This document shows, one piece after another, positions 10,118 to 21,825 of a DNA stretch of 64,000 nt. The DNA comes from Candidatus Pelagibacter sp. RS40 (lineage in GTDB: Bacteria > Pseudomonadota > Alphaproteobacteria > Pelagibacterales > Pelagibacteraceae). The translations under genes were made by a program, and so were the position numbers. The first letter of the stretch is position 1, and every line of letters begins with the position of its first letter. The stretch is from contig NZ_CP020778.1 of NCBI RefSeq assembly GCF_002101295.1, positions 62,001 to 126,000 on the forward strand, in the 5' to 3' direction. The notes under the pieces were generated by a model that was not told the DNA's origin, searched no databases, and saw nothing but the letters and a program-made list of their open reading frames with translations.

Positions 10118-11119
10118 TTAGTTTCCTGGTAATAGATCAAAATACATTAAATATCCTGCTGTTAATACCACCCAAGTTAAAGATAAAGGCAAGAAAACTT
10201 TCCAACCAAGTCTCATTAATTGATCATATCTGTATCTTGGAACAATTGCTTTAACTAAAGCGAATAAGATAAATAATAACAAAATTTTAAGTATTAACCA
10301 TATTGGTGATGGGATAACAGTAAATGGAAATATATTTATAGGTGACAACCATCCACCTAAGAATAAGATAGATCCTAATGCACACATTAATAGAATATTA
10401 GCGTATTCACCTAACCAGAACATTGCATACATCATTCCAGAATATTCAGTTTGATACCCTGCAACAAGTTCTGCTTCAGCTTCCGGTAAATCAAAAGGAG
10501 GTCTATTTGTTTCAGCTAAAGCTGAGATAAAAAATATAACAAACATTGGAAATAGTGGAATTATATACCAAACATTTTCCTGTGCTTTTACAATGTCAGA
10601 TAAATTTAACGATCCTACACACAATAGTACATTGATAATTATTATTCCGATTGATACTTCATAAGAAACCATTTGAGCAGCAGATCTTATTGCTCCTAGA
10701 AATGGATACTTTGAATTAGATGCCCATCCTCCCATTATAATTCCATAAACTCCTAAGGATGATACGGCAAATAAATAGAGTATTCCTACATTAATATCCG
10801 CAAGAACAAAATCTTCACTAAAAGGTATTACAGCCCATGATATTAAGGCAAGGGTCATTGTTATAATTGGGGCTAAAATAAAAATAACTTTGTTTGAGCT
10901 AGCAGGAATTATAATTTCTTTGAAAATATATTTTAAAGCATCAGCTAAAGATTGAAGTAAACCAAATGGTCCAACAACATTTGGACCTCTTCTTTTTTGT
11001 ACAAACGCCCAAACTCGTCTATCTAACCAAACTATCATTGCAACAGAAACTAAAACAGGCACAAGTAACATTATAATTTTAAGAACTTCTGAAAAAAGAA
11101 TTGAAGCGTACTCTGGCAT
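10118..11119 (-). CDS. nuoH: NADH-quinone oxidoreductase subunit H
   Basis: NuoH is the membrane subunit next to the quinone channel of complex I. The 333 residues contain the highly conserved loop [20 protein letters not shown] and the N-terminal [14 protein letters not shown] segment. About eight membrane helices are expected. It overlaps nuoG by one base and lies one base from the chosen nuoI start. Confidence 0.95.
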   Translation of the reverse strand: MPEYASILFSEVLKIIMLLVPVLVSVAMIVWLDRRVWAFVQKRRGPNVVGPFGLLQSLADALKYIFKEIIIPASSNKVIFILAPIITMTLALISWAVIPFSEDFVLADINVGILYLFAVSSLGVYGIIMGGWASNSKYPFLGAIRSAAQMVSYEVSIGIIIINVLLCVGSLNLSDIVKAQENVWYIIPLFPMFVIFFISALAETNRPPFDLPEAEAELVAGYQTEYSGMMYAMFWLGEYANILLMCALGSILFLGGWLSPINIFPFTVIPSPIWLILKILLLFILFALVKAIVPRYRYDQLMRLGWKVFLPLSLTWVVLTAGYLMYFDLLPGN

Positions 11120-13149
11120 TATCCCTCAGTACCTGTTTTTTTAAAATTTGTCCTTATGCTTTTACATTCACCCATTGTTTTTGATGCCCGAGCGATAACA
11201 TTTGAATGGTAATAATCAATGTTATCTAAAAGAATTTTTTCATCTAAAAATTCATAATTTGGAATTTGAAATTTTTTATTTGAAGGGTTTATTTTTAAAA
11301 AATTTAACATTGCATTATCTAGATCCTCTTTTTTCTCATAAAGTTTTTTTCTTTTAATAGATGATGCTAATTCATTAACTATTATCCAATCTTCTTTTGC
11401 ATCTCCTGGAGGATAAGAAGATTTATATGATTTCTGTATTTTTCCCTCTAAATTTGCAAAATATCCATCTTGTTCTGTAAAAGCTGCAGCTGGTAATATT
11501 ATATCTGCTAAAGAAGCACCATTATCTCCATGACTCCCTACATAAATAATAAATTCATTTTTCTTTTGAAATTTTAAATTGTCTTGACCAAATAAAAAAA
11601 CCACTTCCATTTCATTGTTATGAATTTTTTTGAGTGTTTGATTAGATCCATCGTTTGAGCTTAGAACATTTAAATAATACGACCCAACTGTAGAGGCATT
11701 ATTTGATAAGATATTTAATGAATTCCATTCTTCATTAATTTTATTTTTGCTTTGAAGATATTTTTTTAACTCTTCAAATATATAAATAGATGAATTCAGT
11801 TTTAATGCTGATTGACCAATTATAAAAATAGGCTTTTTTGAATTATAAATCTCTTCAGAAATTTTGTGAGTATGATTTACTATATCTTTAATTGTTTTTG
11901 TAGAGTTTTCTAATATTTTATAAGGATAGGTTAAATCACCAACATCTCCTAAAGAATAAATTTGGATTTTATTTTTAATATAGTTCTTTCTGATCCTAGA
12001 ATTAAGTATTGTTGCTTCAAATCTTGGATTAGCACCCACTAAAATAATTAAATCAGACTCTTCAATTCCTTCAATTTTAGAATTAAATATAAAGTTTTCT
12101 CTTTCTGATGCATTTACATAAAAATTCTCGGATCTTGAGTCTAGATTTTCTGACCTTATTGTTTTTTCAAAGAATTCTTTTAATGCAAACATTGTTTCCA
12201 TATTTGTCATATCGCCTGTCAAAGCTGCAATTTTATCAGATTGAGTTTCAGAAATTTTTTGAAAAATTTTTGTATAAGCCTCTTTCCATGAAATTTTTTC
12301 AAATTTTTTATTTTTTTTTATATAAGGTGTATCTAAACGTTGATTTTTTAAGCCATCACATGAATATCTAGTTTTATCAGAAATCCATTCTTCATTTATT
12401 TCATCATTTATTCTAGGTAATACCCTTTTTACTTCCCAACCATAAGTATCAACTCTTATATTTGAGCCAACTGCATCCATAACATCTATGGTTTCAGTTT
12501 TTTTTAGTTCCCATGGCCTTGCCTCAAAAACATAAGGTTTCGATGTAAGTGCTCCAACAGGACATAAATCAATTACATTAGCTGATAACTCTGACTCCAT
12601 AGCTTTTTCTAAGTAAGTGGTGATTTGCATGTCTTCGCCTCTTCCTATTGCGCCTAGCTCAGGAACACCTGCAACTTCAGTTGCAAATCTTACACATCTA
12701 GTACAATGTATACATCTTGTCATCTGGGTTTTTATCAAAGGACCCATGTATTTTTCAGGTACGTACCTTTTGTTTTCTTTGAACCTACTTTTATCAATTC
12801 CATAGAACATAGACTGATCTTGCAAGTCACATTCGCCACCTTGATCACAAACAGGACAATCTAAAGGGTGATTTGCTAATAAAAATTCCATAACTCCTTT
12901 TCTTGATTTCTCAACTTTTTCAGTATTTGTTCTTATTACCATTCCATCAGCTGCAGGCATTGCACATGAAGCTACAGGTTTTGGAGATTTTTCCATTTCT
13001 ACTAGACACATTCTACAATTTCCAGCAATAGACAATTTTTCGTGATAACAAAATCTAGGAATTTCTACTCCTGCCTGTTCACAAGCTTGAAGAACTGTCA
13101 AACCTTCTTCAACTTCAACATCAATGTCATTTACTTTTAATTTAAGCAT
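11119..13149 (-). CDS. nuoG: NADH-quinone oxidoreductase subunit G
   Basis: NuoG is the large iron-sulfur subunit of the peripheral arm. The [2Fe-2S] cysteines are at 34, 45, 48 and 62. A His-plus-three-Cys motif follows in [19 protein letters not shown], then a [4Fe-4S] set starting at CIHCTRC. The rest is a molybdopterin-oxidoreductase-like domain, as is usual for NuoG, and it is less conserved and lysine-rich. Length is 676 residues. It overlaps nuoF by eight bases. Confidence 0.95.
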   Translation of the reverse strand: MLKLKVNDIDVEVEEGLTVLQACEQAGVEIPRFCYHEKLSIAGNCRMCLVEMEKSPKPVASCAMPAADGMVIRTNTEKVEKSRKGVMEFLLANHPLDCPVCDQGGECDLQDQSMFYGIDKSRFKENKRYVPEKYMGPLIKTQMTRCIHCTRCVRFATEVAGVPELGAIGRGEDMQITTYLEKAMESELSANVIDLCPVGALTSKPYVFEARPWELKKTETIDVMDAVGSNIRVDTYGWEVKRVLPRINDEINEEWISDKTRYSCDGLKNQRLDTPYIKKNKKFEKISWKEAYTKIFQKISETQSDKIAALTGDMTNMETMFALKEFFEKTIRSENLDSRSENFYVNASERENFIFNSKIEGIEESDLIILVGANPRFEATILNSRIRKNYIKNKIQIYSLGDVGDLTYPYKILENSTKTIKDIVNHTHKISEEIYNSKKPIFIIGQSALKLNSSIYIFEELKKYLQSKNKINEEWNSLNILSNNASTVGSYYLNVLSSNDGSNQTLKKIHNNEMEVVFLFGQDNLKFQKKNEFIIYVGSHGDNGASLADIILPAAAFTEQDGYFANLEGKIQKSYKSSYPPGDAKEDWIIVNELASSIKRKKLYEKKEDLDNAMLNFLKINPSNKKFQIPNYEFLDEKILLDNIDYYHSNVIARASKTMGECKSIRTNFKKTGTEG

Positions 13150-14473
13150 TTTCTTTTTCCAAAAGATGTTGATCTACTAAATAAGGAACTTCTTTTTTTC
13201 TTTGAATTAATGGATCATATTTATTTCTCTCTAAAATTTCATCTTTAAAATTTCTTATTAAACCTTGTACTGGCCATGATGAACCTTCACCAAATGCACA
13301 AATTGTATGTCCCTCAATTTGTTTTGTAACATCCATCAACATGTCAACCTCGTCTCTAGTTGCCTCACCCTTTGCCATTCTTTCTAACATTCTCCACATC
13401 CAGCCAGATCCTTCTCTACATGGAGTACATTGTCCGCAGCTTTCGTGTTTATAAAATCTGGCAATCCTTGCCATACATTTAATTATGTCTTGATCTTTAT
13501 TAATAACAACAATACCAGCAGTTCCAAGCCCAGTTTTATTTTCGACACAAGCGTCAAAATCCATTTTTATAGTATCACAAACTTCTCTTGATAATAAAGG
13601 CATTGAGGATCCACCAGGTATAACAGCTTTTAAATTATCCCAGCCTCCGACAACTCCCCCCGCATGTTTCTCAATTAAATCTTTTAAAGGTACACCCATT
13701 TCTTCCTCAACATTGCATGGATTGTTAACATTGCCTGAAATACAAAAAATTTTTGTTCCTGTATTTTTTTCTCTACCTAAAGAAGAGAACCATTTACCTC
13801 CTCTTCTTAATATTGTTGGAACTACTGCAATTGTTTCAACATTATTAATAATTGTTGGACAGCCATACAAACCTATCAATGCTGGAAAAGGTGGTTTTAG
13901 TCTTGGTTGACCTTTGTTTCCTTCTAAACTTTCTAAAAGCGCAGTTTCCTCTCCACATATATATGCGCCAGCTCCATAGTGAATGAATATATCAAAATCC
14001 CATCCAGTTGATGATGCATTTTTCCCAATTAATCCATTGCTATATGCTTCATCAATAGCTTTTTGAAGTTTTTGACCTTCATTAAAATATTCACCTCTTA
14101 TATAAATGTAGCAGGTATGGGCGTTGACTGCGTATGAAGCTATTAGACATCCCTCTATTAATTTATGGGGTTCAAATCTTAAAATATCTCTATCTTTACA
14201 CGTTCCTGGCTCAGACTCGTCAGCATTAATAACCAAATAATGAGGTTTTGAACCTACTTCTTTGGGGGCAAAAGACCATTTCAAACCTGTTGGAAAACCT
14301 GCTCCACCACGACCACGCAGTTGAGAGGTTTTGATTTCTTCAATTATCCAACTTCGACCTTTATTAAAAATTTCCTCAGTTTCTAACCAATCTCCACGTT
14401 TTTTAGCAGATTCCAATTCTGCTCCAAAGTCGTTGTATAAATTTTGAAATATTCTGTCTTCGTCTTTAAGCAT
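13142..14473 (-). CDS. nuoF: NADH-quinone oxidoreductase subunit F
   Basis: NuoF binds NADH and FMN and starts electron transfer in complex I. The glycine-rich NADH site [13 protein letters not shown] is near residues 54-66. The N3 cluster motif [12 protein letters not shown] lies near residue 350, with the last ligand in HTICAFGEG. The 443-residue length is normal. It overlaps nuoE and nuoG by eight bases each. Confidence 0.96.
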   Translation of the reverse strand: MLKDEDRIFQNLYNDFGAELESAKKRGDWLETEEIFNKGRSWIIEEIKTSQLRGRGGAGFPTGLKWSFAPKEVGSKPHYLVINADESEPGTCKDRDILRFEPHKLIEGCLIASYAVNAHTCYIYIRGEYFNEGQKLQKAIDEAYSNGLIGKNASSTGWDFDIFIHYGAGAYICGEETALLESLEGNKGQPRLKPPFPALIGLYGCPTIINNVETIAVVPTILRRGGKWFSSLGREKNTGTKIFCISGNVNNPCNVEEEMGVPLKDLIEKHAGGVVGGWDNLKAVIPGGSSMPLLSREVCDTIKMDFDACVENKTGLGTAGIVVINKDQDIIKCMARIARFYKHESCGQCTPCREGSGWMWRMLERMAKGEATRDEVDMLMDVTKQIEGHTICAFGEGSSWPVQGLIRNFKDEILERNKYDPLIQRKKEVPYLVDQHLLEKENA

Positions 14474-15074
14474 TTTTATTACTCAATAAAGTCTTTCTAA
14501 TATTTTCAGGCTCTGAGCTTAATCTCCCTCTGTATGAGCCCGGTTTTGGTTTCTGATTTTTATCAATTTGATCTATAATTTTACTAAATTTTTCCTCATC
14601 TAAATCCTCAAAATAATCATCATTAATTTGAACCATTGGAGAATTAACGCAAGCTCCTAAACACTCGACTTCCATCCATGATGATTTACCATTTTTAGAA
14701 ATTTCAGACTCGTTTTCAGAAATTTTTTTTTTGCAAACATCTACTAATTTATATGCTCCTCTAATCATACATGGGGTTGTTGTACATACTTGAAAAAAAT
14801 ATTCTCCTACAGGAGTTAAATTATACATACTATAGAAGGTTGCGACTTCATAAACTTTTATGTAAGGCATATCTAACATCTTCGCTATGTATTTCATTGC
14901 TGATAAGGGTATCCAATTATTATTTTGTTTCTGAGCAATATAAAGTAAAGCCATTACAGCACTTTTTTGTTTACCTTTAGGATAATTTTTAATTATTTTT
15001 TCAGCTTCTTCTAAATTATTGCTATCAAATACAAAATTATCTGGTTGATTTTTTGAAATTTTTTTTAGACTCAT
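14466..15074 (-). CDS. nuoE: NADH-quinone oxidoreductase subunit E
   Basis: NuoE is the thioredoxin-like [2Fe-2S] subunit of the NADH dehydrogenase module. The four ligands are visible as Cys97, Cys102, Cys138 and Cys142 in TTTPCMIRG and [11 protein letters not shown]. The 202-residue protein has a lysine-rich, proline-containing C-terminal tail. It overlaps nuoD by four bases and nuoF by eight. Confidence 0.95.
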   Translation of the reverse strand: MSLKKISKNQPDNFVFDSNNLEEAEKIIKNYPKGKQKSAVMALLYIAQKQNNNWIPLSAMKYIAKMLDMPYIKVYEVATFYSMYNLTPVGEYFFQVCTTTPCMIRGAYKLVDVCKKKISENESEISKNGKSSWMEVECLGACVNSPMVQINDDYFEDLDEEKFSKIIDQIDKNQKPKPGSYRGRLSSEPENIRKTLLSNKNA

Positions 15075-16246
15075 CTATCAACTTCTCCAAATACTATATC
15101 CATAGAACCTAATACTGCAGGCACATCTGCTAACATGTGACCTTTAATTAAATAGTCCATGGCTTGAAGATGAGAAAATCCTGGAGCTCTTATTTTGCAT
15201 TTGTAGGGTTTACTAGATCCATCAGAAATTAAATAAACTCCAAACTCTCCTTTTGGCGCCTCAACAGCTGTATAAATTTCATCTTCATCTACTCTGTAAC
15301 CTTCAGTAAAAAGTTTAAAGTGATGAATTAAGGCCTCCATGGACTGCTTTATCTCTTTTTTTGGTGGTGGACTTATCTTCCCATCGTTTGTTTTAATTGG
15401 TCCTTTTGGTAAATTTGTAAGACATTGATTGATAATATTTACACTTTCTCTCATTTCCTCAATCCTGCATAAATATCTATCATAACAATCACCATTTTTT
15501 CCCACAGGAATTTTAAATTCAAGTTGTTCATAACAATCATAAGGCTGAGATTTTCTTAAATCCCATGGAACTCCAGATCCTCTTAGCATTATACCTGAAA
15601 AGGAATAATCGAGCGCGTCTTGTTTAGAAACTATACCTATATCAACGTTTCTTTGTTTAAATATTCTGTTATCAGTTAACAATGTTTCAAGATCATCTAT
15701 AATTTTCGGAAATTTTTCACAAAACTCAGCTATTTCTGAATCTAAACCCTTTGGTAGATCTTGATGTACTCCACCAGCTCTAAAATAATTTGCATGTAAT
15801 CTTGAACCTGAAACCTTTTCATAAAATCCCATTAATGTTTCTCTTTCTTCAAAACCCCAAAGTGTTGGGGTAAGAGCTCCTACATCCATTGCTTGAGTTG
15901 TTACATTTAATATATGACTTAAAATTCTACCTATTTCACAAAAAATTACTCTAATATACTGGGCTCTTGTAGGAACATTTATTTTTAAGATTTTTTCAAT
16001 TGCTAATGCAAATGCATGCTCTTGATTCATAGGTGCAACATAATCAAGTCTATCAAAATAAGGTACTGCTTGTGCGTAAGTTTTATTTTCAATTAATTTT
16101 TCTGTACCTCTGTGTAACAATCCAATGTGTGGATCTGCCTTTTCAACTACCTCGCCATCTAACTGAAGTATTAATCTTAATACACCATGAGCAGCGGGAT
16201 GCTGAGGGCCAAAATTTAAATTTAGTTTTTTTACTTCTTTTGCCAT
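15071..16246 (-). CDS. nuoD: NADH-quinone oxidoreductase subunit D
   Basis: NuoD (49 kDa subunit) forms the quinone pocket together with NuoB. The 391 residues start with [16 protein letters not shown], contain [12 protein letters not shown], and end with [12 protein letters not shown]. All three are typical. It overlaps nuoC by one base and nuoE by four bases. NuoC and NuoD are separate genes here, not a fused CD form. Confidence 0.96.
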   Translation of the reverse strand: MAKEVKKLNLNFGPQHPAAHGVLRLILQLDGEVVEKADPHIGLLHRGTEKLIENKTYAQAVPYFDRLDYVAPMNQEHAFALAIEKILKINVPTRAQYIRVIFCEIGRILSHILNVTTQAMDVGALTPTLWGFEERETLMGFYEKVSGSRLHANYFRAGGVHQDLPKGLDSEIAEFCEKFPKIIDDLETLLTDNRIFKQRNVDIGIVSKQDALDYSFSGIMLRGSGVPWDLRKSQPYDCYEQLEFKIPVGKNGDCYDRYLCRIEEMRESVNIINQCLTNLPKGPIKTNDGKISPPPKKEIKQSMEALIHHFKLFTEGYRVDEDEIYTAVEAPKGEFGVYLISDGSSKPYKCKIRAPGFSHLQAMDYLIKGHMLADVPAVLGSMDIVFGEVDR

Positions 16247-16836
16247 TATTCTTTAGTTTGTTCTTTTATGTATTTTGTTCCTTCCCAAGGGCTTTCATAA
16301 TCAAAATTTCTATAATTTTGCTCTAATTTAACAGGCTCATAAATTACCTTTTTATCTTCTTCGCTATATCGAACTTCATTATGACCTGTTAAAGGGAAAT
16401 CTTTTCTTAAAGGATGACCTTTAAATCCATAGTCTGTAAGAATTCTTCTTAAATCAGGATGATCTTTAAATTCTACACCATACATATCAAAAACTTCTCT
16501 CTCCATCCAATTAGCTGAAGGAAATATCGAGGTTAAAGAAGATAAAATATCACCTTCTTTTATATCAAATTCAATTTTTATCCTTGAATTTTTTTCGTGA
16601 CTTAAAAGTAAATAAACCATTTTAAATCTTTTATCTCTCTCAGGATAATCAACTGCAGTTATATCAATTAATTGTTTGAATTTTGCAGATGAATGAGTTT
16701 TTAAGAAAATCATTACTTCAATTAAATTATTATCCTCAATACAAATATTAATTTGATCATGCTTAATTTTCGAAGATAAAATTTTTGTTGTTAGTTCCGA
16801 GTTAATAGCCTTTTCAAGACTTTCCAAATTTTCCAT
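16246..16836 (-). CDS. nuoC: NADH-quinone oxidoreductase subunit C
   Basis: NuoC (30 kDa subunit) is a peripheral-arm subunit without cofactors. The 196 residues contain the signature block ERFEVVY-like region as [13 protein letters not shown]. They also hold the conserved [20 protein letters not shown] and [20 protein letters not shown] segments. It follows nuoB by six bases and overlaps nuoD by one. Confidence 0.95.
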   Translation of the reverse strand: MENLESLEKAINSELTTKILSSKIKHDQINICIEDNNLIEVMIFLKTHSSAKFKQLIDITAVDYPERDKRFKMVYLLLSHEKNSRIKIEFDIKEGDILSSLTSIFPSANWMEREVFDMYGVEFKDHPDLRRILTDYGFKGHPLRKDFPLTGHNEVRYSEEDKKVIYEPVKLEQNYRNFDYESPWEGTKYIKEQTKE

Positions 16837-16842
16837 TGAATT

Positions 16843-17364
16843 TTATCTTTCTAGTGAACCTTTGTTCCTAATCTTTTTTTGTAATTGCATTATTCCATAC
16901 AAAAGCGCTTCTGCAGAGGGCGGGCAACCAGGCACATAAACATCCACAGGCACAATCTTATCACAACCACGAACTACAGAGTAAGAGTAATGATAATAAC
17001 CTCCTCCATTTGCACAACTGCCCATTGAAATAACGTATCTTGGTTCAGGCATTTGATCATAAACTTTTCTTAAGGCTGGTGCCATTTTATTTGTTAAAGT
17101 TCCTGCAACTATCATCACATCTGATTGTCTTGGTGAGGCTCTTGGAGCTGCACCAAATCTCTCTAAATCATATCTAGGCATTGAGGTTTGCATCATTTCT
17201 ACAGCACAACAAGCTAGTCCAAATGTCATCCAATGTAGTGAACCTGTTCGAGCCCAATTAACTAGGTTGTCTAGTGAGGTGGTAATAAAACCATTATCAC
17301 TAAAATCTTGAGCTAATTGTTTAAACTCATCAGGTATTTGATCTTTTCTTTGCTCTAAATTCAT
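16843..17364 (-). CDS. nuoB: NADH-quinone oxidoreductase subunit B
   Basis: NuoB carries the terminal N2 [4Fe-4S] cluster that reduces quinone. With the ATG at 17364 the protein has 173 residues. Candidate ligands are the tandem Cys52-Cys53 ([11 protein letters not shown]), Cys117 ([10 protein letters not shown]) and Cys147 ([10 protein letters not shown]). An upstream in-frame ATG at 17379 would overlap nuoA. I prefer 17364, which has GGGAG five bases upstream and avoids the overlap, but the longer form is possible. Confidence 0.95.
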   Translation of the reverse strand: MNLEQRKDQIPDEFKQLAQDFSDNGFITTSLDNLVNWARTGSLHWMTFGLACCAVEMMQTSMPRYDLERFGAAPRASPRQSDVMIVAGTLTNKMAPALRKVYDQMPEPRYVISMGSCANGGGYYHYSYSVVRGCDKIVPVDVYVPGCPPSAEALLYGIMQLQKKIRNKGSLER

Positions 17365-17365
17365 T

Positions 17366-17734
17366 TTACTCCCAATCAAGTGCTCCTTTTTTCCATTCGT
17401 AGATAAATCCTACAGTCAAAATAAATAGAAATATCATCATTGAAACGAAACCAAACAATCCTATTTTTCCCAACGATATGGCCCAGGGAAATAGAAATGC
17501 TATCTCCAAATCAAATATTATAAAAAGTATCGCCACTAGATAAAATCTAACATCAAATTCCATTCGTGAGTCATTGAAAGGCTCAAAACCGCATTCATAT
17601 GCAGATAATTTCTCTGGATCTGGTTTTTTAGGAGATGCCAAGTAATTAATTGCAACAAAAGCCATACTCAAACCTAGTGCAATCACAAGGAACAGTATTA
17701 TTGATAAGTAATCTTTTAAAAATTCCGCAAGCAT
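17366..17734 (-). CDS. nuoA: NADH-quinone oxidoreductase subunit A
   Basis: NuoA is a three-helix membrane subunit at the head of the nuo operon. The conserved segments [36 protein letters not shown] and FLFPWA are present. I start it at the ATG at 17734 (122 residues, the usual alphaproteobacterial length). A GTG six codons upstream, at 17752, is possible but adds residues not usual for NuoA. The gene follows tRNA-Asp by 84 bases. I see no clear promoter in that gap. Confidence 0.94.
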   Translation of the reverse strand: MLAEFLKDYLSIILFLVIALGLSMAFVAINYLASPKKPDPEKLSAYECGFEPFNDSRMEFDVRFYLVAILFIIFDLEIAFLFPWAISLGKIGLFGFVSMMIFLFILTVGFIYEWKKGALDWE

Positions 17735-17818
17735 CGTGAATCTATATAGCACCTTTTATATCAACTAAAAGAGCAGATAGGTCACATTTTTAGTGTCAAA
17801 TAGTATTGATTTTATTGG

Positions 17819-17895
17819 TGGCGGGAGTGAAGGGACTCGAACCCTCGGCCCCGTGCGTGACAGGCACGTGCTCTAACCAACTGAGCTACACCCCC
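17819..17895 (-). tRNA. tRNA-Asp(GTC)
   Basis: The minus strand folds as a 77-nt cloverleaf with encoded CCA. The acceptor arms GGGGGTG and CACTCCC pair with one G-T. The D arm is GCTCAGTTGGTTAGAGC, and the anticodon loop CTGTCAC gives anticodon GTC. The T loop is TTCGAGT. It lies just downstream of tRNA-Val and upstream of nuoA on the same strand, so it is probably cotranscribed with tRNA-Val. Confidence 0.97.
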
Positions 17896-17902
17896 ATAAT
17901 TT

Positions 17903-17978
17903 TGGTGGGCAGTAAAGGACTCGAACCTTTGACCCCCTCGGTGTAAACGAGATGCTCTACCAACTGAGCTAACCGCCC
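17903..17978 (-). tRNA. tRNA-Val(TAC)
   Basis: The minus strand gives a 76-nt tRNA with encoded CCA. Acceptor arms are GGGCGGT and ACTGCCC. The anticodon stem is TCTCG/CGAGG around the loop TTTACAC, giving anticodon TAC. It precedes tRNA-Asp by seven bases and follows the lon stop by 48 bases. A promoter-like element lies in that short gap. Confidence 0.97.
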
Positions 17979-17990
17979 AAAATCTTGGTA

Positions 17991-18019
17991 CTAATACAAC
18001 AACCAAATAATAATGTAAA
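17991..18019 (-). promoter_or_regulatory. Putative promoter of the tRNA-Val/tRNA-Asp pair
   Basis: On the minus strand, TTTACA (18014-18019) and TATTAG (17991-17996) are separated by 17 bases. The -10 element lies 12 bases before the mature 5' end of tRNA-Val, so the primary transcript would have only a very short leader. This is a pattern match only. Read-through from lon is the alternative. Confidence 0.4.
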
Positions 18020-18026
18020 TTGTTTA

Positions 18027-20414
18027 TTACTGAATACTAGCTTGAGATTTGTCGTCTTTTTTAGTCTCTGATATTTTTTCAACTTCGTTCCACTCAACGG
18101 GTTTAAGTTCTTTTGTTAAAGCTAATTTTAATACCTCATGTGCAGACTCTACGGGTATGATATTTATATCTTCTTTAACTTTTTGTGGAACATCTGCCAG
18201 ATCTTTCTCATTTTCTTTTGGAATTAAAACTTTTTTAACACCAGCGCGATGAGCAGCTAATAATTTTTCTTTTAAACCACCTATTGCCAAAACTTGACCT
18301 GTTACAGTAACTTCTCCTGTCATAGCTATTTCTCTATTTACAGGAATATTAGTTATAGATGATACTATTGATGTTACCATTGCAATTCCAGCAGAAGGTC
18401 CATCTTTAGGAGTCGCTCCCTCTGGTACGTGGATATGAAAATCTTTTTTCTCAAACAAAGGAGGAATTATTCCATACTCTAAACTCTTCGATCTTACAAA
18501 AGATTTTGCTGCTTTAACAGATTCCTGCATAACATCACCAAGCTTTCCGGTAATTTGCATTCTTCCCTTTCCTGGCATATTTACAGTTTCTATTTTTAGA
18601 ATTTCTCCACCAAACTCTGTCCAAGCTAATCCAATTACAATTCCTGTCTTATTTTCCGACTCTAACTCACCAAACTTAAATTTTTTAATTCCTAAAAAGT
18701 CAGAAACATTTTTTGCATTTACATCAACTTTTTTTTCTTCGTTATTTACAACTTTTTTTACTACTTTTCTTGTGACTTTAGATATTTCTCTTTCAAGATT
18801 TCTGACACCTGATTCTCTTGTGTAACTTCTTATTATCTCTTTAATAGTTCCATCTTCTAAATTCATTTCTCCTTCTTTAACCCCATTATCTTTTATTTGT
18901 TTTGGTAGAAGGTATTTATTAGCTATATTGATTTTTTCATCCTCTGTATATCCTGGAATTCGTATGACTTCCATTCTATCTAGAAGAGGAGGTAAAATGT
19001 TAAGGGTATTTGCAGTCGTAACAAACATTACATCTGATAAATCGTAATCAACTTCTAAATAGTGATCGTTAAAAGTTGTATTTTGCTCAGGGTCTAAGGC
19101 TTCTAATAAAGCTGAGGATGGATCTCCTCTATAGTCATTTCCAATTTTATCTATTTCATCTAACAAAAATAATGGATTTTTTGTTCCAGCTTTTTTCATC
19201 ATTTGAATAATTTTTCCAGGTAGTGACCCAATATAAGTTCTTCTATGACCCCTTACTTCAGCCTCATCTCTAACACCGCCTAATGACATTCTTACAAACT
19301 GTCTGTTTGTTGCTTTTGCTATTGATTTTCCTAATGAAGTTTTTCCAACACCCGGGGGGCCTACTAAACAAAGAATTGGACCTTTAATCTTATCCATTCT
19401 TTTTTGGACTGCTAAAAACTCAATAATTCTCTCTTTTACTTTTTCTAATCCAAAATGATCTTCATCTAATATTTTTAAAGCTTTATTTAAATCTATATCA
19501 ACTTTATCTTTTTTAAACCATGGAATATCTATCATCCAATCTAGATAATTTCTAACCACTGTAGCTTCAGCTGACATTGGGCTCATATTCTTTAGTTTTT
19601 TAAGTTCAGCCATACACTTTTTTTCAACTTCCTTAGGCATTTTAGCTTTTTGAATTGATTTCTTTAGGCTTGTAGTCTCGTCTTTGCCATCTTCAATTTC
19701 ACCAAGTTCTTTTTGAATAGCTTTTAGCTGCTCATTTAAATAATATTCTCTTTGAGTTTTCTCCATTTGTGTTTTAACACGACCTCTAATTCTCTTCTCA
19801 ACACCGATAATACTTGTCTCATTCTCCATTATTTTGATAACACCGCTTAGCCTTTTTTTAACATCCAATGTTTCAAAAATTTGTTGTTTTTCAGAAATAG
19901 TGGCATTTAAGTGAGATGCAATATTGTCTGCAATTTTTGATGGATCTTTAAGTTGTTTAATGTTGTTTATGGTTTCTGTTGAAACTTTTTTATTAATAGA
20001 AGTTAGTTTTTCTAATCTTCTTACAGCTGTTAGTGCAAGAGGAAGTAGATCTTCATTTTTAACTAAAATATCTTTTAGATACTCAAATGTGCAAGAAATA
20101 AATTTTTCATCATCTTTAAAATCAACGAGTTTTACTCTTTTAATTCCCTCAACTAGAACTTTGACTGTCCCATCAGGTAATTTTAATAATTGCAAAATGT
20201 TACTTTCGCATCCGTATGAAAACACATCATTTTTCTTTGGGTCGTCTACCTCTGAATTTTTTTGAGTTACTAATACAATTTTTTTGTCACCTTTCATCAC
20301 TTCATTTAAAGCTGTAATAGATTTATCTCTACCAACGAATAAAGGTATGACCATGCTAGGAAAGACAACTATGTCTCTCAAAGGTAATAACGGTTGTGTA
20401 ACTTTAACTTCCAT
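18027..20414 (-). CDS. lon: ATP-dependent protease Lon
   Basis: Lon is a cytoplasmic AAA+ serine protease that degrades damaged and regulatory proteins. The 795 residues have the N-terminal LON domain (LPLRDIVVFPSMVIPLFVGR), Walker A GPPGVGKTS near residue 350, and Walker B LFLLDEIDKIG. The catalytic-serine motif EGATPKDGPSAGIAM lies near residue 672, with the lysine region LAAHRAGVKKVLIPKEN after it. It follows clpX by about 60 bases on the same strand, forming the familiar tig-clpP-clpX-lon order. Confidence 0.96.
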   Translation of the reverse strand: MEVKVTQPLLPLRDIVVFPSMVIPLFVGRDKSITALNEVMKGDKKIVLVTQKNSEVDDPKKNDVFSYGCESNILQLLKLPDGTVKVLVEGIKRVKLVDFKDDEKFISCTFEYLKDILVKNEDLLPLALTAVRRLEKLTSINKKVSTETINNIKQLKDPSKIADNIASHLNATISEKQQIFETLDVKKRLSGVIKIMENETSIIGVEKRIRGRVKTQMEKTQREYYLNEQLKAIQKELGEIEDGKDETTSLKKSIQKAKMPKEVEKKCMAELKKLKNMSPMSAEATVVRNYLDWMIDIPWFKKDKVDIDLNKALKILDEDHFGLEKVKERIIEFLAVQKRMDKIKGPILCLVGPPGVGKTSLGKSIAKATNRQFVRMSLGGVRDEAEVRGHRRTYIGSLPGKIIQMMKKAGTKNPLFLLDEIDKIGNDYRGDPSSALLEALDPEQNTTFNDHYLEVDYDLSDVMFVTTANTLNILPPLLDRMEVIRIPGYTEDEKINIANKYLLPKQIKDNGVKEGEMNLEDGTIKEIIRSYTRESGVRNLEREISKVTRKVVKKVVNNEEKKVDVNAKNVSDFLGIKKFKFGELESENKTGIVIGLAWTEFGGEILKIETVNMPGKGRMQITGKLGDVMQESVKAAKSFVRSKSLEYGIIPPLFEKKDFHIHVPEGATPKDGPSAGIAMVTSIVSSITNIPVNREIAMTGEVTVTGQVLAIGGLKEKLLAAHRAGVKKVLIPKENEKDLADVPQKVKEDINIIPVESAHEVLKLALTKELKPVEWNEVEKISETKKDDKSQASIQ

Positions 20415-20476
20415 ACGGCAAATATGGATATTAAATAATATATTGCAATAGAAAATAGTTCTTTATTAACTAGTTT

Positions 20477-21736
20477 TTAAGCCGCTGAAGTCTTATCAGA
20501 CTTAGATTTGTTCTTGGAATGTACGATAACAGGTTGTGAAACACCTTTCGCCGCACCAGAATCGATGATTACTTCCTCTATATTTTCTTGACTAGGTAAA
20601 TCAAACATTGTCTTTAACAAAATATTTTCAAGTATAGACCTTAAGCCTCTCGCACCTGTTTTTTTGCTAATTGCTTTATTTGCTATATCTTTAACTGCTT
20701 GATCTTTAAAGGTAAGTTTTACTCCTTCAAGTTTAAATAGCTCCTGATACTGTTTTATTAAAGAATTTTTTGGCTCTAATAAAATTTTAACTAATGATTT
20801 TTCATCTAAATCTTCTAAAGTTGCTGTAATTGGAAGTCTGCCAATAAATTCGGGTATCAAACCGTATTTTAATAAATCTTCTGGTTCAAGATTTTTCATC
20901 CATTCTCCAGTTTTTTTATCTTCAATACTTTTCACCTCTGCACCAAAGCCAATAGAGGAACCTTTGTCTCTTTGAGAAATTATTTTATCTAACCCCGAAA
21001 AAGCACCGCCACAAATAAATAATATATTAGTTGTATCTACTTGAAGAAATTCTTGTTGTGGATGTTTTCTACCACCTTGGGGAGGAACACTGGCAACTGT
21101 ACCTTCCATTATTTTTAATAAAGCTTGTTGAACGCCTTCACCTGAAACATCTCTAGTAATAGATGGATTTTCAGATTTACGACTGATTTTATCAACTTCA
21201 TCAATATAAACTATTCCTCTTTGAGCTTTTTCAACATTGTAATCTGCAGCTTGTAAAAGTTTTAGAATAATATTTTCAACATCCTCACCAACGTAACCAG
21301 CTTCAGTTAAGGTTGTTGCATCTGCCATAGTAAACGGAACATCTAATATTCTTGCTAATGTTTGAGCAAGCAATGTTTTACCACAACCAGTTGGTCCAAC
21401 TAACATTATGTTTGATTTTGAAAGCTCAACTGTTTTGCTCGTTTTATTTTCGTAATTCAATCTTTTGTAATGATTATGAACAGCAACTGACAAAACTTTT
21501 TTTGCGTGATCTTGACCAATTACATAATCATCTAAAACTGTGCAAATTTCTTTTGGAGATGGTAAACCATCCTGATGTTTTACAAATGTGTCTTTGCTCT
21601 CCTCTTTAATAATATCCATACAAAGCTCAACACATTCATCACAAATAAAAACAGTTGGACCTGCAATTAATTTTCTAACTTCGTGCTGGCTTTTCCCACA
21701 AAAAGAACAGTAAAGAATATTTTTATTATTACTCAT
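20477..21736 (-). CDS. clpX: ATP-dependent Clp protease ATP-binding subunit ClpX
   Basis: ClpX unfolds substrates and feeds them to ClpP. The 419 residues begin with the zinc-binding domain ([11 protein letters not shown], then CDECVELC). Walker A GPTGCGKT lies near residue 115, and the family block [11 protein letters not shown] and the arginine region [11 protein letters not shown] are present. The C-terminal tail is short and lysine-rich. It lies between clpP and lon, with an 89-base gap after clpP. Confidence 0.96.
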   Translation of the reverse strand: MSNNKNILYCSFCGKSQHEVRKLIAGPTVFICDECVELCMDIIKEESKDTFVKHQDGLPSPKEICTVLDDYVIGQDHAKKVLSVAVHNHYKRLNYENKTSKTVELSKSNIMLVGPTGCGKTLLAQTLARILDVPFTMADATTLTEAGYVGEDVENIILKLLQAADYNVEKAQRGIVYIDEVDKISRKSENPSITRDVSGEGVQQALLKIMEGTVASVPPQGGRKHPQQEFLQVDTTNILFICGGAFSGLDKIISQRDKGSSIGFGAEVKSIEDKKTGEWMKNLEPEDLLKYGLIPEFIGRLPITATLEDLDEKSLVKILLEPKNSLIKQYQELFKLEGVKLTFKDQAVKDIANKAISKKTGARGLRSILENILLKTMFDLPSQENIEEVIIDSGAAKGVSQPVIVHSKNKSKSDKTSAA

Positions 21737-21825
21737 AATTTTTTATATCGAATCAATTTTAATACTCTATTACAATTAACTCTTCTTAATCAAGTGGAGG
21801 TTGTGGATTAACTAGATATAGTTGT

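Noticed and set aside
17794..17799. A consensus TTGACA on the minus strand upstream of nuoA
   Set aside because: No acceptable -10 element occurs 15-19 bases downstream, so I did not call a nuo promoter here.
17812..18006. A 64-codon minus-strand open frame across the region before nuoA
   Set aside because: It lies exactly over tRNA-Val and tRNA-Asp, and its product is the usual spurious translation of tRNA genes.
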